Assembly: GCA_017619295.1 (NCBI GenBank)
Contig: JAFZSQ010000030.1
Span: 1 to 52,568 of the forward strand
Source: Lachnospiraceae bacterium
GTDB lineage: Bacteria > Bacillota > Clostridia > Lachnospirales > Lachnospiraceae
Length of the DNA stretch: 52,568 nucleotides
Direction: 5' to 3'
In this document: one piece after another, positions 44,709 to 52,568 of the stretch
Position numbering within the stretch: the first letter of the stretch is position 1
Layout: each line of letters opens with the position of its first letter
Notes under the pieces: generated by a model
Told to the model about the DNA's origin: nothing
The model's input: only the letters and a program-made list of their open reading frames with translations
Database searches by the model: none
Translations under genes and position numbers: made by a program

Positions 44709-45077
44709 ATGAAAGACAAAGCTAGGATAATGGTTGTTGATGATTCAGTTTATATGCGCGAATTAATTGAAGATATATTGCTTGAGGATGGTTACGAGGT
44801 CATGCAGGCAGCCGACGGCGCGGAGATGTTGGAAAAGATTGAGAAGTTTGCGCCACAGGTTGTGTTTATGGACGTGGTGATGCCTAACCAGAACGGAATT
44901 GAAATAACAAGTTCCTTAAAGGCCAAATATCCGGACATAAAGATTGTAATATGTTCTGCACATAATAATCTTGCTATCCAGAAGAAAGCGTTGGAAAACG
45001 GAGCAGACATGTTCCTGCCGAAACCATTCGATGCCAACAAAATTGAGAAGATTGTGAAAGGTTTTACAGCGAATTAG
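44709..45077 (+). CDS. Single-domain response regulator (CheY-like)
   Basis: A 122-residue stand-alone receiver: acidic pair Asp11-Asp12 (VVDDS), phosphoacceptor Asp55 (VFMDVVMPNQNG), Ser at the switch position (CSAHNN) and Lys near 104 (PKPFD). There is no DNA-binding domain. ATG 44709 follows GGGAGGAAGCC; the frame back to 44682 overlaps promoter-like sequence. It lies right after a hybrid kinase that lacks an output, so it may be an end point or a phosphate relay. CheY or Spo0F-like roles are both possible. A terminator follows. Confidence 0.9.
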   Translation: MKDKARIMVVDDSVYMRELIEDILLEDGYEVMQAADGAEMLEKIEKFAPQVVFMDVVMPNQNGIEITSSLKAKYPDIKIVICSAHNNLAIQKKALENGADMFLPKPFDANKIEKIVKGFTAN

Positions 45078-45082
45078 ACATG

Positions 45083-45110
45083 AGGCGCCGCTTTTCAAGC
45101 GGCGCTTATT
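45083..45110 (+). terminator. Terminator after the CheY-like gene
   Basis: GCGCCGCTT (45085-45093), loop TTC, AAGCGGCGC (45097-45105), followed by TTATT. Strong G+C stem, short T-run. Confidence 0.75.
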
Positions 45111-45135
45111 ACATTACAAAAACTTGAGGAGAGCT

Positions 45136-45687
45136 ATGAATAAAGAATTTCAAGTAGATGCATTCGTTTTTATCTCAAAAGAAGATGCCGATAGAGCTGC
45201 GAAGGAAAAGAAGCAGGTTGCTTATATAAAATCCCATATGGATTTAAGCTCATTTGAGAAGGTTAAAGCTTTGTATGAGAAGTCCAATAAGGAGCGCTTG
45301 TTCAGGACGCCCATTGGACTTGCTTTTATGCAGGATATGTATAATGCCTTGATTAAGGGCGGGGCCAATCCCGACGAATTGCTTCCTGTTTTTGTGCAGG
45401 CAAGCTTTGATCAAAGGCTCAGGCCTCAAACCGTTTCAGAGAAGCAGAATGAAATGTTTAAACAAAAGCAGGAGAAGCTTCGGACAAATCACAGAATCTC
45501 TCTTATTATGAACATTATTCTTCTGGTTGCTGTTATAATAATGTTTGTAATCACCATTAAGAGTGACAATCCAAATATTCTTAATTATGAGACGGCTCTT
45601 CAAAACAGATACTCTGCATGGGAACAGGAACTTAATGACAGAGAGAAGGCCATTAAAGAAAAAGAACTTGAACTTATAAGAAACTGA
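45136..45687 (+). CDS. Single-pass membrane protein with coiled-coil ends, unknown function
   Basis: A 183-residue protein I do not recognise. A soluble N-terminal part (1-118) of mostly charged helices is followed by a membrane helix (about 122-143, SLIMNIILLVAVIIMFVITI) and a charged coiled-coil tail (ALQNRYSAWEQELNDREKAIKEKELELIRN region). The start is ATG 45136 after GAGGAGAGCT; the frame from 45124 is a TTG without need. It sits between two receiver-domain genes, with 20 bases to the following regulator, which suggests a link to signalling. Confidence 0.75.
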   Translation: MNKEFQVDAFVFISKEDADRAAKEKKQVAYIKSHMDLSSFEKVKALYEKSNKERLFRTPIGLAFMQDMYNALIKGGANPDELLPVFVQASFDQRLRPQTVSEKQNEMFKQKQEKLRTNHRISLIMNIILLVAVIIMFVITIKSDNPNILNYETALQNRYSAWEQELNDREKAIKEKELELIRN

Positions 45688-45707
45688 TATAAGAAGGTTG
45701 ATTTATT

Positions 45708-46382
45708 TTGAATAATAAAAAAATTTTGGTTGTGGATGATGAAACCAGAATGCGAAAGCTGGTTAAAGACTTCCTTGTCAAAGACGGTTATGTTGTTTTG
45801 GAAGCGGGAGACGGGCAGGAAGCCCTGGACGTGTTCTACGCTAACAGTGACACGGCCCTTATTGTGCTGGATGTTATGATGCCGAAACTTGATGGATGGG
45901 AAGTATGCAAAGAAATCAGAAACAACTCCAAGGTTCCGATTATAATGCTCACTGCCAAATCCGAGGAGAGAGATGAACTTCTCGGATTTAAACTGGGCGT
46001 TGATGAATATATTTCCAAACCCTTTAGCCCCAAAATTCTCGTGGCACGAATAGCGGCGATTCTTAGAAGAACATCCGGCGATGAAGAAGATGAGAAGTTC
46101 GAACTGGGCGGTATTGTGGTAGATAAGTCCGCACATACTGTCACAGTGGATGGAGTGGATGTGGAGCTCAGCTACAAGGAGTTTGAACTCTTGACTTTCT
46201 TTATGGCAAATAAAGGAATAGCTCTTTCCAGGGAAAAGATTCTTAACAATGTATGGAACTATGATTATTTCGGCGATGCCAGAACCATTGATACCCATGT
46301 AAAGAAGCTTCGAAGCAAGCTGGGAGAGAAGGGAAACCTCATAAGTACCATATGGGGAATGGGCTATAAATTTGATGCTTGA
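45708..46382 (+). CDS. OmpR-type response regulator (TTG start)
   Basis: A 224-residue DNA-binding regulator: receiver with DDET, phosphoacceptor Asp55 (LDVMMPKLDGWEV), TAKS, and KPFSPKILVARIAAILRR; winged helix with LSYKEFELLTFFMANKG and ARTIDTHVKKLRSKLGEKG. The only sensible start is TTG 45708, 10 bases after AAGAAGG. No adjacent kinase gene: the next HAMP kinase is at 48637, after three other genes. The two read like partners by general build, but this is inferred. Confidence 0.9.
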   Translation: MNNKKILVVDDETRMRKLVKDFLVKDGYVVLEAGDGQEALDVFYANSDTALIVLDVMMPKLDGWEVCKEIRNNSKVPIIMLTAKSEERDELLGFKLGVDEYISKPFSPKILVARIAAILRRTSGDEEDEKFELGGIVVDKSAHTVTVDGVDVELSYKEFELLTFFMANKGIALSREKILNNVWNYDYFGDARTIDTHVKKLRSKLGEKGNLISTIWGMGYKFDA

Positions 46383-46405
46383 CATTTTGAATATATTTGG
46401 TAAAA

Positions 46406-46430
46406 TATAATTTGACAAAATGAAAATTAT
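46406..46430 (+). promoter_or_regulatory. Promoter and possible OhrR operator of the gpx operon
   Basis: TATAAT (46406-46411) is overlapped by a perfect inverted repeat ATAATTT-N10-AAATTAT (46407-46430). OhrR sites in Gram-positives are AT-rich dyads over the promoter, and ohrR is the second gene of this operon, so autorepression is plausible. The sequence is AT-rich overall and chance is possible. The -35 box is poor. Confidence 0.4.
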
Positions 46431-46456
46431 CAATCAGTCTATAAGGAGGTTTGAAA

Positions 46457-46999
46457 ATGAGCTTTTATGATTATAGCGTTTTAGCACCTGATGGTTCTGA
46501 AGTATCCATGAAGGATTTTGAAGGCAAGGTTGTTTTGGTTGTAAATACTGCTACAGGTTGTGGCTTTACTCCTCATTATAAAGATCTCGAGGAAATGTAC
46601 GAGAAATTTCATGATAAGGGATTTGAAATAGTAGATGTCCCCTGTAATCAGTTTGCAGGTCAGACTCCCGGAACAGATGAGGAGATTCATGAATTTTGCA
46701 GCTTAAAGTACAATACAAAGTTCCCTCAGATGAAGAAATCCGATGTTAACGGTAAAGACGAATTGCCTTTATTCAGATTCCTTAAAGACGAGAAGGGATT
46801 TGAAGGCTTCGGTAAGGGACCTGCTGCAATCGCCATGAGTGCAATGCTTAAAAAGATTGATAAGGATTACAAGAATAATCCTGATATCAAGTGGAACTTT
46901 ACCAAGTTTATTGTTGACAGACAAGGCAATGTGGTTGCACGTTTTGAACCCAGCATGAAAATGTCTGAAGTAAGTAAGTGCGTTGAGTCTTTAATGTAG
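46457..46999 (+). CDS. Glutathione peroxidase-family thiol peroxidase
   Basis: A 180-residue peroxidase that reduces hydrogen or organic peroxides. The catalytic site has Cys35 in NTATGCGFTPHYKDL (cysteine form, no selenocysteine), Gln65 with Cys63 in VPCNQFAGQTPGT, and Trp in KWNFTKFIVDRQGNVV. As in most bacterial members it probably uses thioredoxin. ATG 46457 follows AAGGAGG; an in-frame TTG sits at 46451. Next in the operon is an OhrR-type peroxide sensor. Confidence 0.94.
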   Translation: MSFYDYSVLAPDGSEVSMKDFEGKVVLVVNTATGCGFTPHYKDLEEMYEKFHDKGFEIVDVPCNQFAGQTPGTDEEIHEFCSLKYNTKFPQMKKSDVNGKDELPLFRFLKDEKGFEGFGKGPAAIAMSAMLKKIDKDYKNNPDIKWNFTKFIVDRQGNVVARFEPSMKMSEVSKCVESLM

Positions 47000-47038
47000 T
47001 ATAATTGTGTAGAAGAATTTGTGTTATTGGAGGAAGAA

Positions 47039-47488
47039 ATGGCAGATACCTACGAACAACTGAAACTTAAAGTTCAACTTTGCTTTCCCTTGTATGCGTG
47101 TTCAAGGAAGATTGTGAGTTCCTATACCCCTTTCCTAAAACCCCTTGGTTTGACTTACACGCAGTACATCGTGTTTCTTGTTTTATGGGAAGAGAAAACT
47201 GTTACGGTTGGCGAACTTGGAAGGAAGCTGTTTCTTGATGAAGGAACTTTAACACCTCTTCTTAAGAAGATGGCCGACAAAGGTTATGTTAAAAGGACGC
47301 GCCTTAAAGAGGATGAAAGAGTTACCCAGATTTCACTTACTGCCGAAGGCGAAGCCTTAAAGGAGAAGTGTAAGGATATCCCCTACAAGGTTGCGGAAAC
47401 AGTTTCACCGCTTAACAAGGAAGATGCCAAGGATTTATACAGAATTCTCTATAAAATCTTGGAAAAACAGAACGGGGATAATAAATGA
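47039..47488 (+). CDS. ohrR: OhrR-type organic peroxide-sensing MarR repressor
   Basis: A 149-residue MarR-family regulator. It has the reactive Cys15 in QLCFPLYACSRK, in the same place and context as in Bacillus OhrR, plus a second Cys21. The winged helix is VGELGRKLFLDEGTLTPLLKKMADKGYVKR with the wing KEDERVTQISLT. Oxidation of Cys15 releases DNA in studied members. ATG 47039 follows TTGGAGGAAGAA. It is 39 bases after gpx and its stop overlaps the next start (ATGA), so it probably controls its own operon. Confidence 0.9.
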   Translation: MADTYEQLKLKVQLCFPLYACSRKIVSSYTPFLKPLGLTYTQYIVFLVLWEEKTVTVGELGRKLFLDEGTLTPLLKKMADKGYVKRTRLKEDERVTQISLTAEGEALKEKCKDIPYKVAETVSPLNKEDAKDLYRILYKILEKQNGDNK

Positions 47489-48633
47489 GCGCCAACGATT
47501 TTACCGCAAACGAGAAAACAAGAGAAAAAATAATTGTTAAAACCGGAATCGTTGGAATAATCGTAAATCTCTTGCTGGCCGGATTTAAGGCAACAATAGG
47601 ACTTATATCCGGATCCATTGCCATAGTTATGGATGCTGTAAACAATACTTCGGATGCATTGAGCTCTCTTATTTCAATAATAGGGGCGAAGCTTGCATCA
47701 AAGGAGCCTGACAGAAAGCATCCCTTTGGATATGGCAGAATAGAGTATCTTAGTGCCATGATTATTTCCATAATCGTACTCTATGCGGGAATAACATCCT
47801 TTACAGAGTCGGTTAAGAAGATAATCAATCCCGACACACCTGATTATTCGGTGGTTTCTCTGGTTATTGTTTTTGCTGCGGTATTTGTAAAGATTTTCCT
47901 TGGAAGATACGTTAAAGGAAAAGGAGAACAGGTTAATTCCGATTCTCTTATTAACTCCGGCAAGGACGCTCTTCTTGATGCGGTTATTTCTACCGGTACA
48001 CTTGTTGCGGCCTTGATATTCGTTTTCACAGGCCTTTCTTTGGAGGCGTGGCTCGGTGCCCTTATATCACTTGTGATTATCAAGTCCGGCGCTGACATGA
48101 TAAAGGAGACTATTTCTGAGATTCTTGGAGAACCCGGTGAAATCTCCCTTATAACAAATATAAAGAAAACTATAGCAGCATTCCCGGAGGTTTCGGGTGC
48201 ATATGATCTGGTACTGCACAATTACGGGCCTGACACATATAACGGCTCTGTACACATAGAAGTTCCTGATACTTTATCCGCAGAGAAACTTGATAAGCTC
48301 ACCAGAGACATTACTACTGAGATTTACACCAAGTTTAATGTTCTTCTTACTGCAGTAGGAGTTTATTCTTTTAACACAGGTGATGAGAGGATAATTGCCA
48401 TCAAAGAGAAGGTGAAGAAAGCTGTTCTTGCACAGGAATACGTTCTTCAGATGCATGGCTTTTATCTGGACGAAGAAGAGAAGTATATAAGATTTGATGT
48501 GGTCGTAAGCTTTGATGCCCCCAGTCGTAACGCTGTTCACGAGGGCATACTTCATGATTTAAAGGAAGCTTTTCCTGATTATGAATTTATAGTCGCCATG
48601 GATATCGATTTTGGCGGCTTGAATCGAGGCTAG
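47485..48633 (+). CDS. Cation diffusion facilitator family transporter
   Basis: A 382-residue metal efflux antiporter with six membrane helices and a cytosolic C-terminal domain of about 90 residues. The metal site motif is DAVNNTSDALSS in helix 2 near residue 50, with matching HPFGYGRIEYLSAM and SINSGKDALLDAV-like region in helix 5 (SDSLINSGKDALLDA). The tail (VHIEVPDTLSAEKLDKLTRDI) is the usual dimer domain, but extended by a second ~60-residue segment. Zn, Fe, Mn or Co are possible. Being with gpx and ohrR, iron or manganese export during oxidative stress is an attractive guess. Confidence 0.9.
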   Translation: MSANDFTANEKTREKIIVKTGIVGIIVNLLLAGFKATIGLISGSIAIVMDAVNNTSDALSSLISIIGAKLASKEPDRKHPFGYGRIEYLSAMIISIIVLYAGITSFTESVKKIINPDTPDYSVVSLVIVFAAVFVKIFLGRYVKGKGEQVNSDSLINSGKDALLDAVISTGTLVAALIFVFTGLSLEAWLGALISLVIIKSGADMIKETISEILGEPGEISLITNIKKTIAAFPEVSGAYDLVLHNYGPDTYNGSVHIEVPDTLSAEKLDKLTRDITTEIYTKFNVLLTAVGVYSFNTGDERIIAIKEKVKKAVLAQEYVLQMHGFYLDEEEKYIRFDVVVSFDAPSRNAVHEGILHDLKEAFPDYEFIVAMDIDFGGLNRG

Positions 48634-48636
48634 ATA

Positions 48637-50118
48637 TTGAAACATTCAATAAAGAGGCAGTTTGCCGGAATATTTATAGGGTTGATGTTTGGCACAATCT
48701 TGTTGTGCTTTATCATCAACTCTTTTTATCTTGAAAAATACTATGTATCAAGGAAGATAAAAGCTATTCATCAAGCCTACGATGCGGTAAAGGAAGCCGC
48801 TGCACAAGGGGATTTGGAAACAGAAGCTTTTGGCAGAGAATTAAATGCCATTTGTATTAAGTATAATTTGAGCCTTCTTGTTATGGACATGGATTCCAGA
48901 ATCACCATATGTGTGGGAGCCGAGAAGGAGTTTATGCAATCTGTTTTATACCAGAGCATATTTGAGCAAAGACATCCTGAAGAAGAGATTGAGGTTTATG
49001 AAAACGAGGATAAGACCGAGTACTACATTCTTCAGAACGTACCTGATGTCAGATCAGAGTTAAACTATCTTCAGATGTGGGGCATGTTTGACACTGAGCA
49101 TTTCTTTATGCTTCGAAGCTCAGTTGAAAGTATTAAGGAGAGTGTTAACACAGCCAACAGATTCCTGGCTATCACAGGTCTTTTGACTGCGGTTCTTGGG
49201 GGAATAATCATATATTTCACCACGGGACGAATTACGGGCCCCATTAGAAATCTTACGGATATTTCCGAGCGTATAACTAATCTTGATTTCACTGCCAGGT
49301 ATGAGGGAGAAGGTAAAAACGAAATCTCTACTCTCGGTGAAAACATTAATAAGATGTCCTCAACTCTTGAGAAAACCATTACGGAGTTAAAGAAGGACAT
49401 AGAAGAAAAAGAGAAGATTGATGAGATGCGCAGGGAGTTCCTGTCAAACGTTACTCATGAACTTAAGACTCCCATAGCACTTATTCAAGGATACGCGGAA
49501 GGCCTCAAGGAAAATATAAATGAGGATGAAGAAAGCAGGAACACATACTGCGACGTAATTATAGATGAAGCTTCAAAGATGAATGAAATGGTTAAAAAGC
49601 TTCTAAACCTTAATGAACTTGAGAACGGAGCCAATATAATTAACCCTGTTGAGTTTGATCTTTCCGAACTGATCAGGAATTATCTCACAAAAACAGATGT
49701 GCTTATAGAGCAAAACGGTGTTACCGTAATGAATAATTGCAGTGAGCCAATTACTGTCCTTGCCGATGAATTCATGACGGAAGAGGTCCTTGCCAACTAT
49801 TTTACCAATGCCGTAAACCATTCAAAGTACGATAAGAAAATAGAAGTAAAAGCCACAAGGCTTATGAACGGTAACGTCAGAATATCGGTGGTTAATTCCG
49901 GAGACCCTATTCCCGAAGAAAGCTTACCCCATATTTGGGAGAAGTTTTATAAAGTTGACAAAGCAAGAACCAGAGAGTATGGTGGCAGTGGCGTTGGCCT
50001 ATCCATCGTAAAGGCTATTATGGAAGCCATGGACAAGCCATACGGCGTAATAAATTATGAAAATGCTGTGGAGTTCTATTTTGAACTTCAATATATTAAC
50101 AGTTCGGAAGGAAGATAA
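48637..50118 (+). CDS. HAMP-domain sensor histidine kinase (TTG start)
   Basis: A 493-residue membrane kinase. Helix 1 (about 10-31), outer sensor region (32-175) unlike any I know, helix 2 (about 176-198), HAMP (about 195-250), HisKA with His274 in FLSNVTHELKTPIALIQGYAEG, and ATPase motifs NYFTNAVNHSK, NSGDPIPEESL and GGSGVGLSIVK. The start is TTG 48637, three bases after the transporter stop. No regulator is adjacent; the regulator at 45708 is the likely partner. Confidence 0.91.
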   Translation: MKHSIKRQFAGIFIGLMFGTILLCFIINSFYLEKYYVSRKIKAIHQAYDAVKEAAAQGDLETEAFGRELNAICIKYNLSLLVMDMDSRITICVGAEKEFMQSVLYQSIFEQRHPEEEIEVYENEDKTEYYILQNVPDVRSELNYLQMWGMFDTEHFFMLRSSVESIKESVNTANRFLAITGLLTAVLGGIIIYFTTGRITGPIRNLTDISERITNLDFTARYEGEGKNEISTLGENINKMSSTLEKTITELKKDIEEKEKIDEMRREFLSNVTHELKTPIALIQGYAEGLKENINEDEESRNTYCDVIIDEASKMNEMVKKLLNLNELENGANIINPVEFDLSELIRNYLTKTDVLIEQNGVTVMNNCSEPITVLADEFMTEEVLANYFTNAVNHSKYDKKIEVKATRLMNGNVRISVVNSGDPIPEESLPHIWEKFYKVDKARTREYGGSGVGLSIVKAIMEAMDKPYGVINYENAVEFYFELQYINSSEGR

Positions 50119-50124
50119 AAGAAT

Positions 50125-51411
50125 TTGATAGTTAATGAAGACAGAACTTTAGAAAAAGTAGTCCTTGCGGGAGTTGATACGGGCGAGGATGAAAACTTCG
50201 AACTTTCACTGGAAGAACTTGAAGATCTGGCCAAGGCCTGCGATATGGAATGCATGGGCGTTGTAACTCAGACAGTTCCCGAAATAAACAAGGCTACATG
50301 CATGGGAACGGGCAAGGTAGAGTTTCTTAAAGCCTTTGCAAGAGATATGGAAGCTGAGACCGTTATCTTTGACAATACATTAAGCCCCATGCAGATGAAG
50401 AACCTCCAGGACGAGCTGGGACTTGCAGTTATGGACAGAACCGGGCTTATCCTTGAGATATTTAACAGGAGAGCCGGAAGTAACGAGGCAAAGCTTCAGG
50501 TAGAGAGCGCAAGACTCAAGTATATGCTGCCAAGACTTGCGGGAATGAGAACAAACCTCGGAAGACAGGGCGGCGGTTCCGGTTCAAGAAGCAATAAGGG
50601 TGCCGGTGAAAAAAAGATAGAGTTAGACAGACGTGCAATTGAACATCGCATCTCTGTTTTGAGAAAAGAATTAAAAGAAGTCTTCAAGGACAAGGAAACT
50701 CAAAGAAAGAAAAGACAGAACGACAGTATAAGGCAGGTTGCTCTTGTGGGCTACACCAACGCAGGTAAATCTACCATATTAAACAGCATGGTGGATTGCT
50801 TCGGAGAGGTTAAGGACAAAAAGGTATTTGAGAAGGATATGCTTTTTGCAACTCTTGATACTTCCGTAAGAAAGATCAGTTTTAAAAATAAGGAAGATTT
50901 CTTCCTTTCCGATACGGTTGGTTTTATCCATAAACTGCCCCATGGTTTGGTAGAAGCGTTTAAATCTACTTTATCGGAGGTGCTGCAGGCTGATCTCCTT
51001 TTACACGTTGTGGACTTCTCGGATGAGAACTTTAAACAACATATTAATGTAACGAAAGAGACTCTAAACGAGATTGGCGCCGGCGGTATTCCTACCATAT
51101 ATGTATATAACAAGTGCGATAAGAAACCCGGAATATATAAAGACGGTGACGATTCTTTATATATAAGCGCCAAAAACAAAGACGATATTGAGAAACTTAC
51201 AAACGCCATTTGTGAGAAGCTCTACTCCGATTATGAGGAGTGTGAGTTTAACCTTCCTTATTCCATGGGAGGGGCGCTTAATGTTATGAGAAGCAAAGGC
51301 CGTATAATTGAATCCGAGTACCGGGACGACTGTATCTTTGTAAAAGCCAACTGCTCCAAAGCGCTGAAGAAGAGTTATTCCGACTTTCTTGTAGTGAAAG
51401 AATCGGTATGA
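50125..51411 (+). CDS. hflX: GTPase HflX
   Basis: A 428-residue ribosome-binding GTPase that splits stalled ribosomes. It has the N-terminal HflX domain (FDNTLSPMQMKNLQDELGLAVMDRTGLILEIF), the Gly-rich linker RQGGGSGSRSNKG, and the G domain: Walker A GYTNAGKST at about 209-217, DTVGFIHKLPHGLVEAFKSTL, and YNKCDK. Start is TTG 50125, ~11 bases after GGAAGG. It abuts the kinase gene (6 bases), so the operon 46457-51411 ends here. Confidence 0.94.
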   Translation: MIVNEDRTLEKVVLAGVDTGEDENFELSLEELEDLAKACDMECMGVVTQTVPEINKATCMGTGKVEFLKAFARDMEAETVIFDNTLSPMQMKNLQDELGLAVMDRTGLILEIFNRRAGSNEAKLQVESARLKYMLPRLAGMRTNLGRQGGGSGSRSNKGAGEKKIELDRRAIEHRISVLRKELKEVFKDKETQRKKRQNDSIRQVALVGYTNAGKSTILNSMVDCFGEVKDKKVFEKDMLFATLDTSVRKISFKNKEDFFLSDTVGFIHKLPHGLVEAFKSTLSEVLQADLLLHVVDFSDENFKQHINVTKETLNEIGAGGIPTIYVYNKCDKKPGIYKDGDDSLYISAKNKDDIEKLTNAICEKLYSDYEECEFNLPYSMGGALNVMRSKGRIIESEYRDDCIFVKANCSKALKKSYSDFLVVKESV

Positions 51412-51454
51412 TATACTTAATTTGCTATTAATCATTTTTTGAAGGGATATATAA

Positions 51455-52243
51455 ATGAAGAAGAAATCATTTTTACCTATCAAAATATTGGTTGCAACAC
51501 TTGCCTTTTCATTTTCCTTTGCAGGATGCGATCTGGATCCCATGCCTACGCTGACCGAAGAGGAACAGGCGGAAGTATCCGAGTATGCAGTGGGAATTCT
51601 TATGAAGTATGATTCCCATCATCAAAACAGGCTCTTAAGTGACAAAGAACTGGAAACGGAGCTTACGAGACTGAAGACTCTTGCGGATAACAAGGTTAAT
51701 GCTGAGGTATATGCAAGACAGTCCAAGGCATCAAAGGAGAAAGAAAGAGAAGAGAAGAAGCAGGCTCTTGATAATACGCCTACAGTTGATAACGCCACAG
51801 GCGTCGGAACAAGTGCACCGGTATATGCGGAAGAGTTCTTAGGCCTTGACGGATTCACAGTAAGGTATACGGGCTATGAAGTTCATCCCGATGCTTATCC
51901 CGAAGCAGGAGAGGGAATGTATTTCTCGGTTCCTGCGGCTACAGGTAAGGACCTGTTGATTCTTAACTTTGACGTAGCCAATGTATCAGGCAGCGACCAG
52001 CACCTTGATATGTTTGGGAAGAACGTAGCGTTCTTGGTAACCGTAAACGGGGACATGACGAAATTTGCAGAACAGTCATTGCTTCTTAATGACCTTGCTA
52101 CATATAATGACACTATTCCCGCAGGACAATCAGAAACTCTTGTATTGATAGTCCAAATAGATGAAGATTTAAGTTCCAATATCACATCTGTAGGGGTATC
52201 GATGCAAAGTGAGTCAAAAATTGCGACAACTCGACTCGATTAA
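51455..52243 (+). CDS. Lipoprotein with C-terminal Ig-like domain, unknown function
   Basis: A 262-residue secreted lipoprotein. Signal peptide (1-24) ends at lipobox Cys25 (SFAGC). Residues 30-65 are a helical stretch; 75-105 is a charged linker rich in Lys/Glu (SKASKEKEREEKKQ). From about 125 on it reads as a beta-sandwich (FTVRYTGYEVHPDAYP, LLILNFDVANVSGSDQHLDM, ETLVLIVQIDEDLSSNI), like DUF4352/DUF5067-type telokin folds that are common in Firmicutes lipoproteins. Start ATG after GAAGGGATATATAA. A terminator follows. Confidence 0.8.
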   Translation: MKKKSFLPIKILVATLAFSFSFAGCDLDPMPTLTEEEQAEVSEYAVGILMKYDSHHQNRLLSDKELETELTRLKTLADNKVNAEVYARQSKASKEKEREEKKQALDNTPTVDNATGVGTSAPVYAEEFLGLDGFTVRYTGYEVHPDAYPEAGEGMYFSVPAATGKDLLILNFDVANVSGSDQHLDMFGKNVAFLVTVNGDMTKFAEQSLLLNDLATYNDTIPAGQSETLVLIVQIDEDLSSNITSVGVSMQSESKIATTRLD

Positions 52244-52292
52244 CCCAATAATTTGTTATTTTGAACACACAATTTAAACATCTTGATTCCAC

Positions 52293-52318
52293 AAAGCCCC
52301 GATTTTCGGGGCTTTTTT
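52293..52318 (+). terminator. Terminator after the lipoprotein gene
   Basis: AAAGCCCCGA (52293-52302), loop TTT, TCGGGGCTTT (52306-52315), continuing into a T-run. Confidence 0.9.
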
Positions 52319-52369
52319 GACACACCCGGCCGGTTTTGAAAATTTTTTCAAAAAAAGTGAAAATTATTG

Positions 52370-52398
52370 TTGACATTATTATATGAGGGTGATATAGT
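52370..52398 (+). promoter_or_regulatory. Strong promoter, probably of an rRNA operon
   Basis: TTGACA (52370-52375), 17-base spacer, TATAGT (52393-52398). It stands after a terminator in an AT-rich stretch and reads toward the window end with no gene start in the next 170 bases. Confidence 0.65.
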
Positions 52399-52404
52399 AG
52401 TCAT

Positions 52405-52568
52405 TGTCGCGAGCGGGACACCGCTTAAGACGCAGTACCTTGACAAATGAACAACAATGCAACCCTGAAACAATTCCTAAAAATTGTTCAGAGAACAAAA
52501 ACCTTTTATTAAGTAAATTAACGGTTAAATAGCCAGACTATTTTGACCGGATCAACAAACATTTAACA
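52405..52568 (+). other. Likely rRNA operon leader (16S gene outside window)
   Basis: No open frame of note lies here. GCAGTACCTTGACAAATGAA resembles the boxA-like antitermination region of Firmicutes rRNA leaders (typical form with TTGAAAACTGAAC), and a hairpin ACAATT-CCTAAA-AATTGT follows (around 52470-52490). The transcript is cut by the window edge before any mature 16S sequence, so the assignment rests on leader resemblance only. Confidence 0.45.

Overview
The window is one stretch of a low-to-moderate GC Firmicutes chromosome, almost certainly a Lachnospiraceae-type Clostridia. The evidence is the clostridial Rnf order (G-E-A-B), a GlpP-headed glycerol operon, DUF4364 and DUF4250 proteins, a secG-rnr-smpB-ssrA block, OhrR and family-5 peptide ABC genes, strong GGAGG ribosome sites and several TTG starts. 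It is mostly core chromosome: I see no prophage, transposase, CRISPR array or tRNA.

Layout. 1-5766: the end of an rnf operon (rnfG fragment, rnfE, rnfA, rnfB) running into a NamZ-type muramidase lipoprotein and a DUF2298 membrane protein. 5788-6655: a minus-strand DtxR-type iron regulator, a divergent promoter with a DtxR-like palindrome in its spacer, a structured RNA with no convincing gene, then the glp leader. 6656-12725: glpP, glpK, glpF, two flavoprotein G3P dehydrogenase subunits and a DUF1667 protein, with two attenuator-like hairpins. 12844-19630: antiporter, clpB, a small DUF4250 gene, a 2Fe-2S/ASKHA protein and rarA, with two long palindromic repeats. 19702-21386 (minus): DUF4364 protein and malic enzyme. 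21595-30974: rho, rpmE, DUF1385, prmC, prfA, a two-component system with a membrane-anchored third protein, and gpmI. 31383-37709: a complete oligopeptide ABC transporter. 37776-40999: secG, rnr, smpB and tmRNA. 41026-46382: zinc-ribbon membrane protein, hybrid kinase, CheY-like receiver, coiled-coil membrane protein and an OmpR-type regulator. 46457-51411: gpx, ohrR, a cation efflux transporter, a sensor kinase and hflX. 51455-52243: a lipoprotein. 52370 to the end looks like a promoter and leader, probably of an rRNA operon whose 16S gene lies past the edge.

How it fits together. Rnf couples ferredoxin:NAD+ electron transfer to an ion gradient. The glp operon imports and phosphorylates glycerol and oxidises G3P, probably under GlpP antitermination: the leader and the glpF-glpA gap both carry terminator-like hairpins with the same GAGAA apical loop. 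The rnr-smpB-ssrA block is the ribosome rescue and RNA decay module. The gpx-ohrR-CDF group is a peroxide and metal stress operon that seems to sit between a response regulator and a histidine kinase that may be partners.

The strongest candidate for something undescribed is at 6225-6345: a near-consensus promoter whose 17-bp spacer is filled by an 18-bp palindrome with DtxR half-sites, beside a DtxR-type gene with iron-type metal ligands, reading into a short RNA with a 13-bp perfect hairpin. It may be an iron-repressed small RNA. All statements come from reading the sequence; no searches or folding programs were run.
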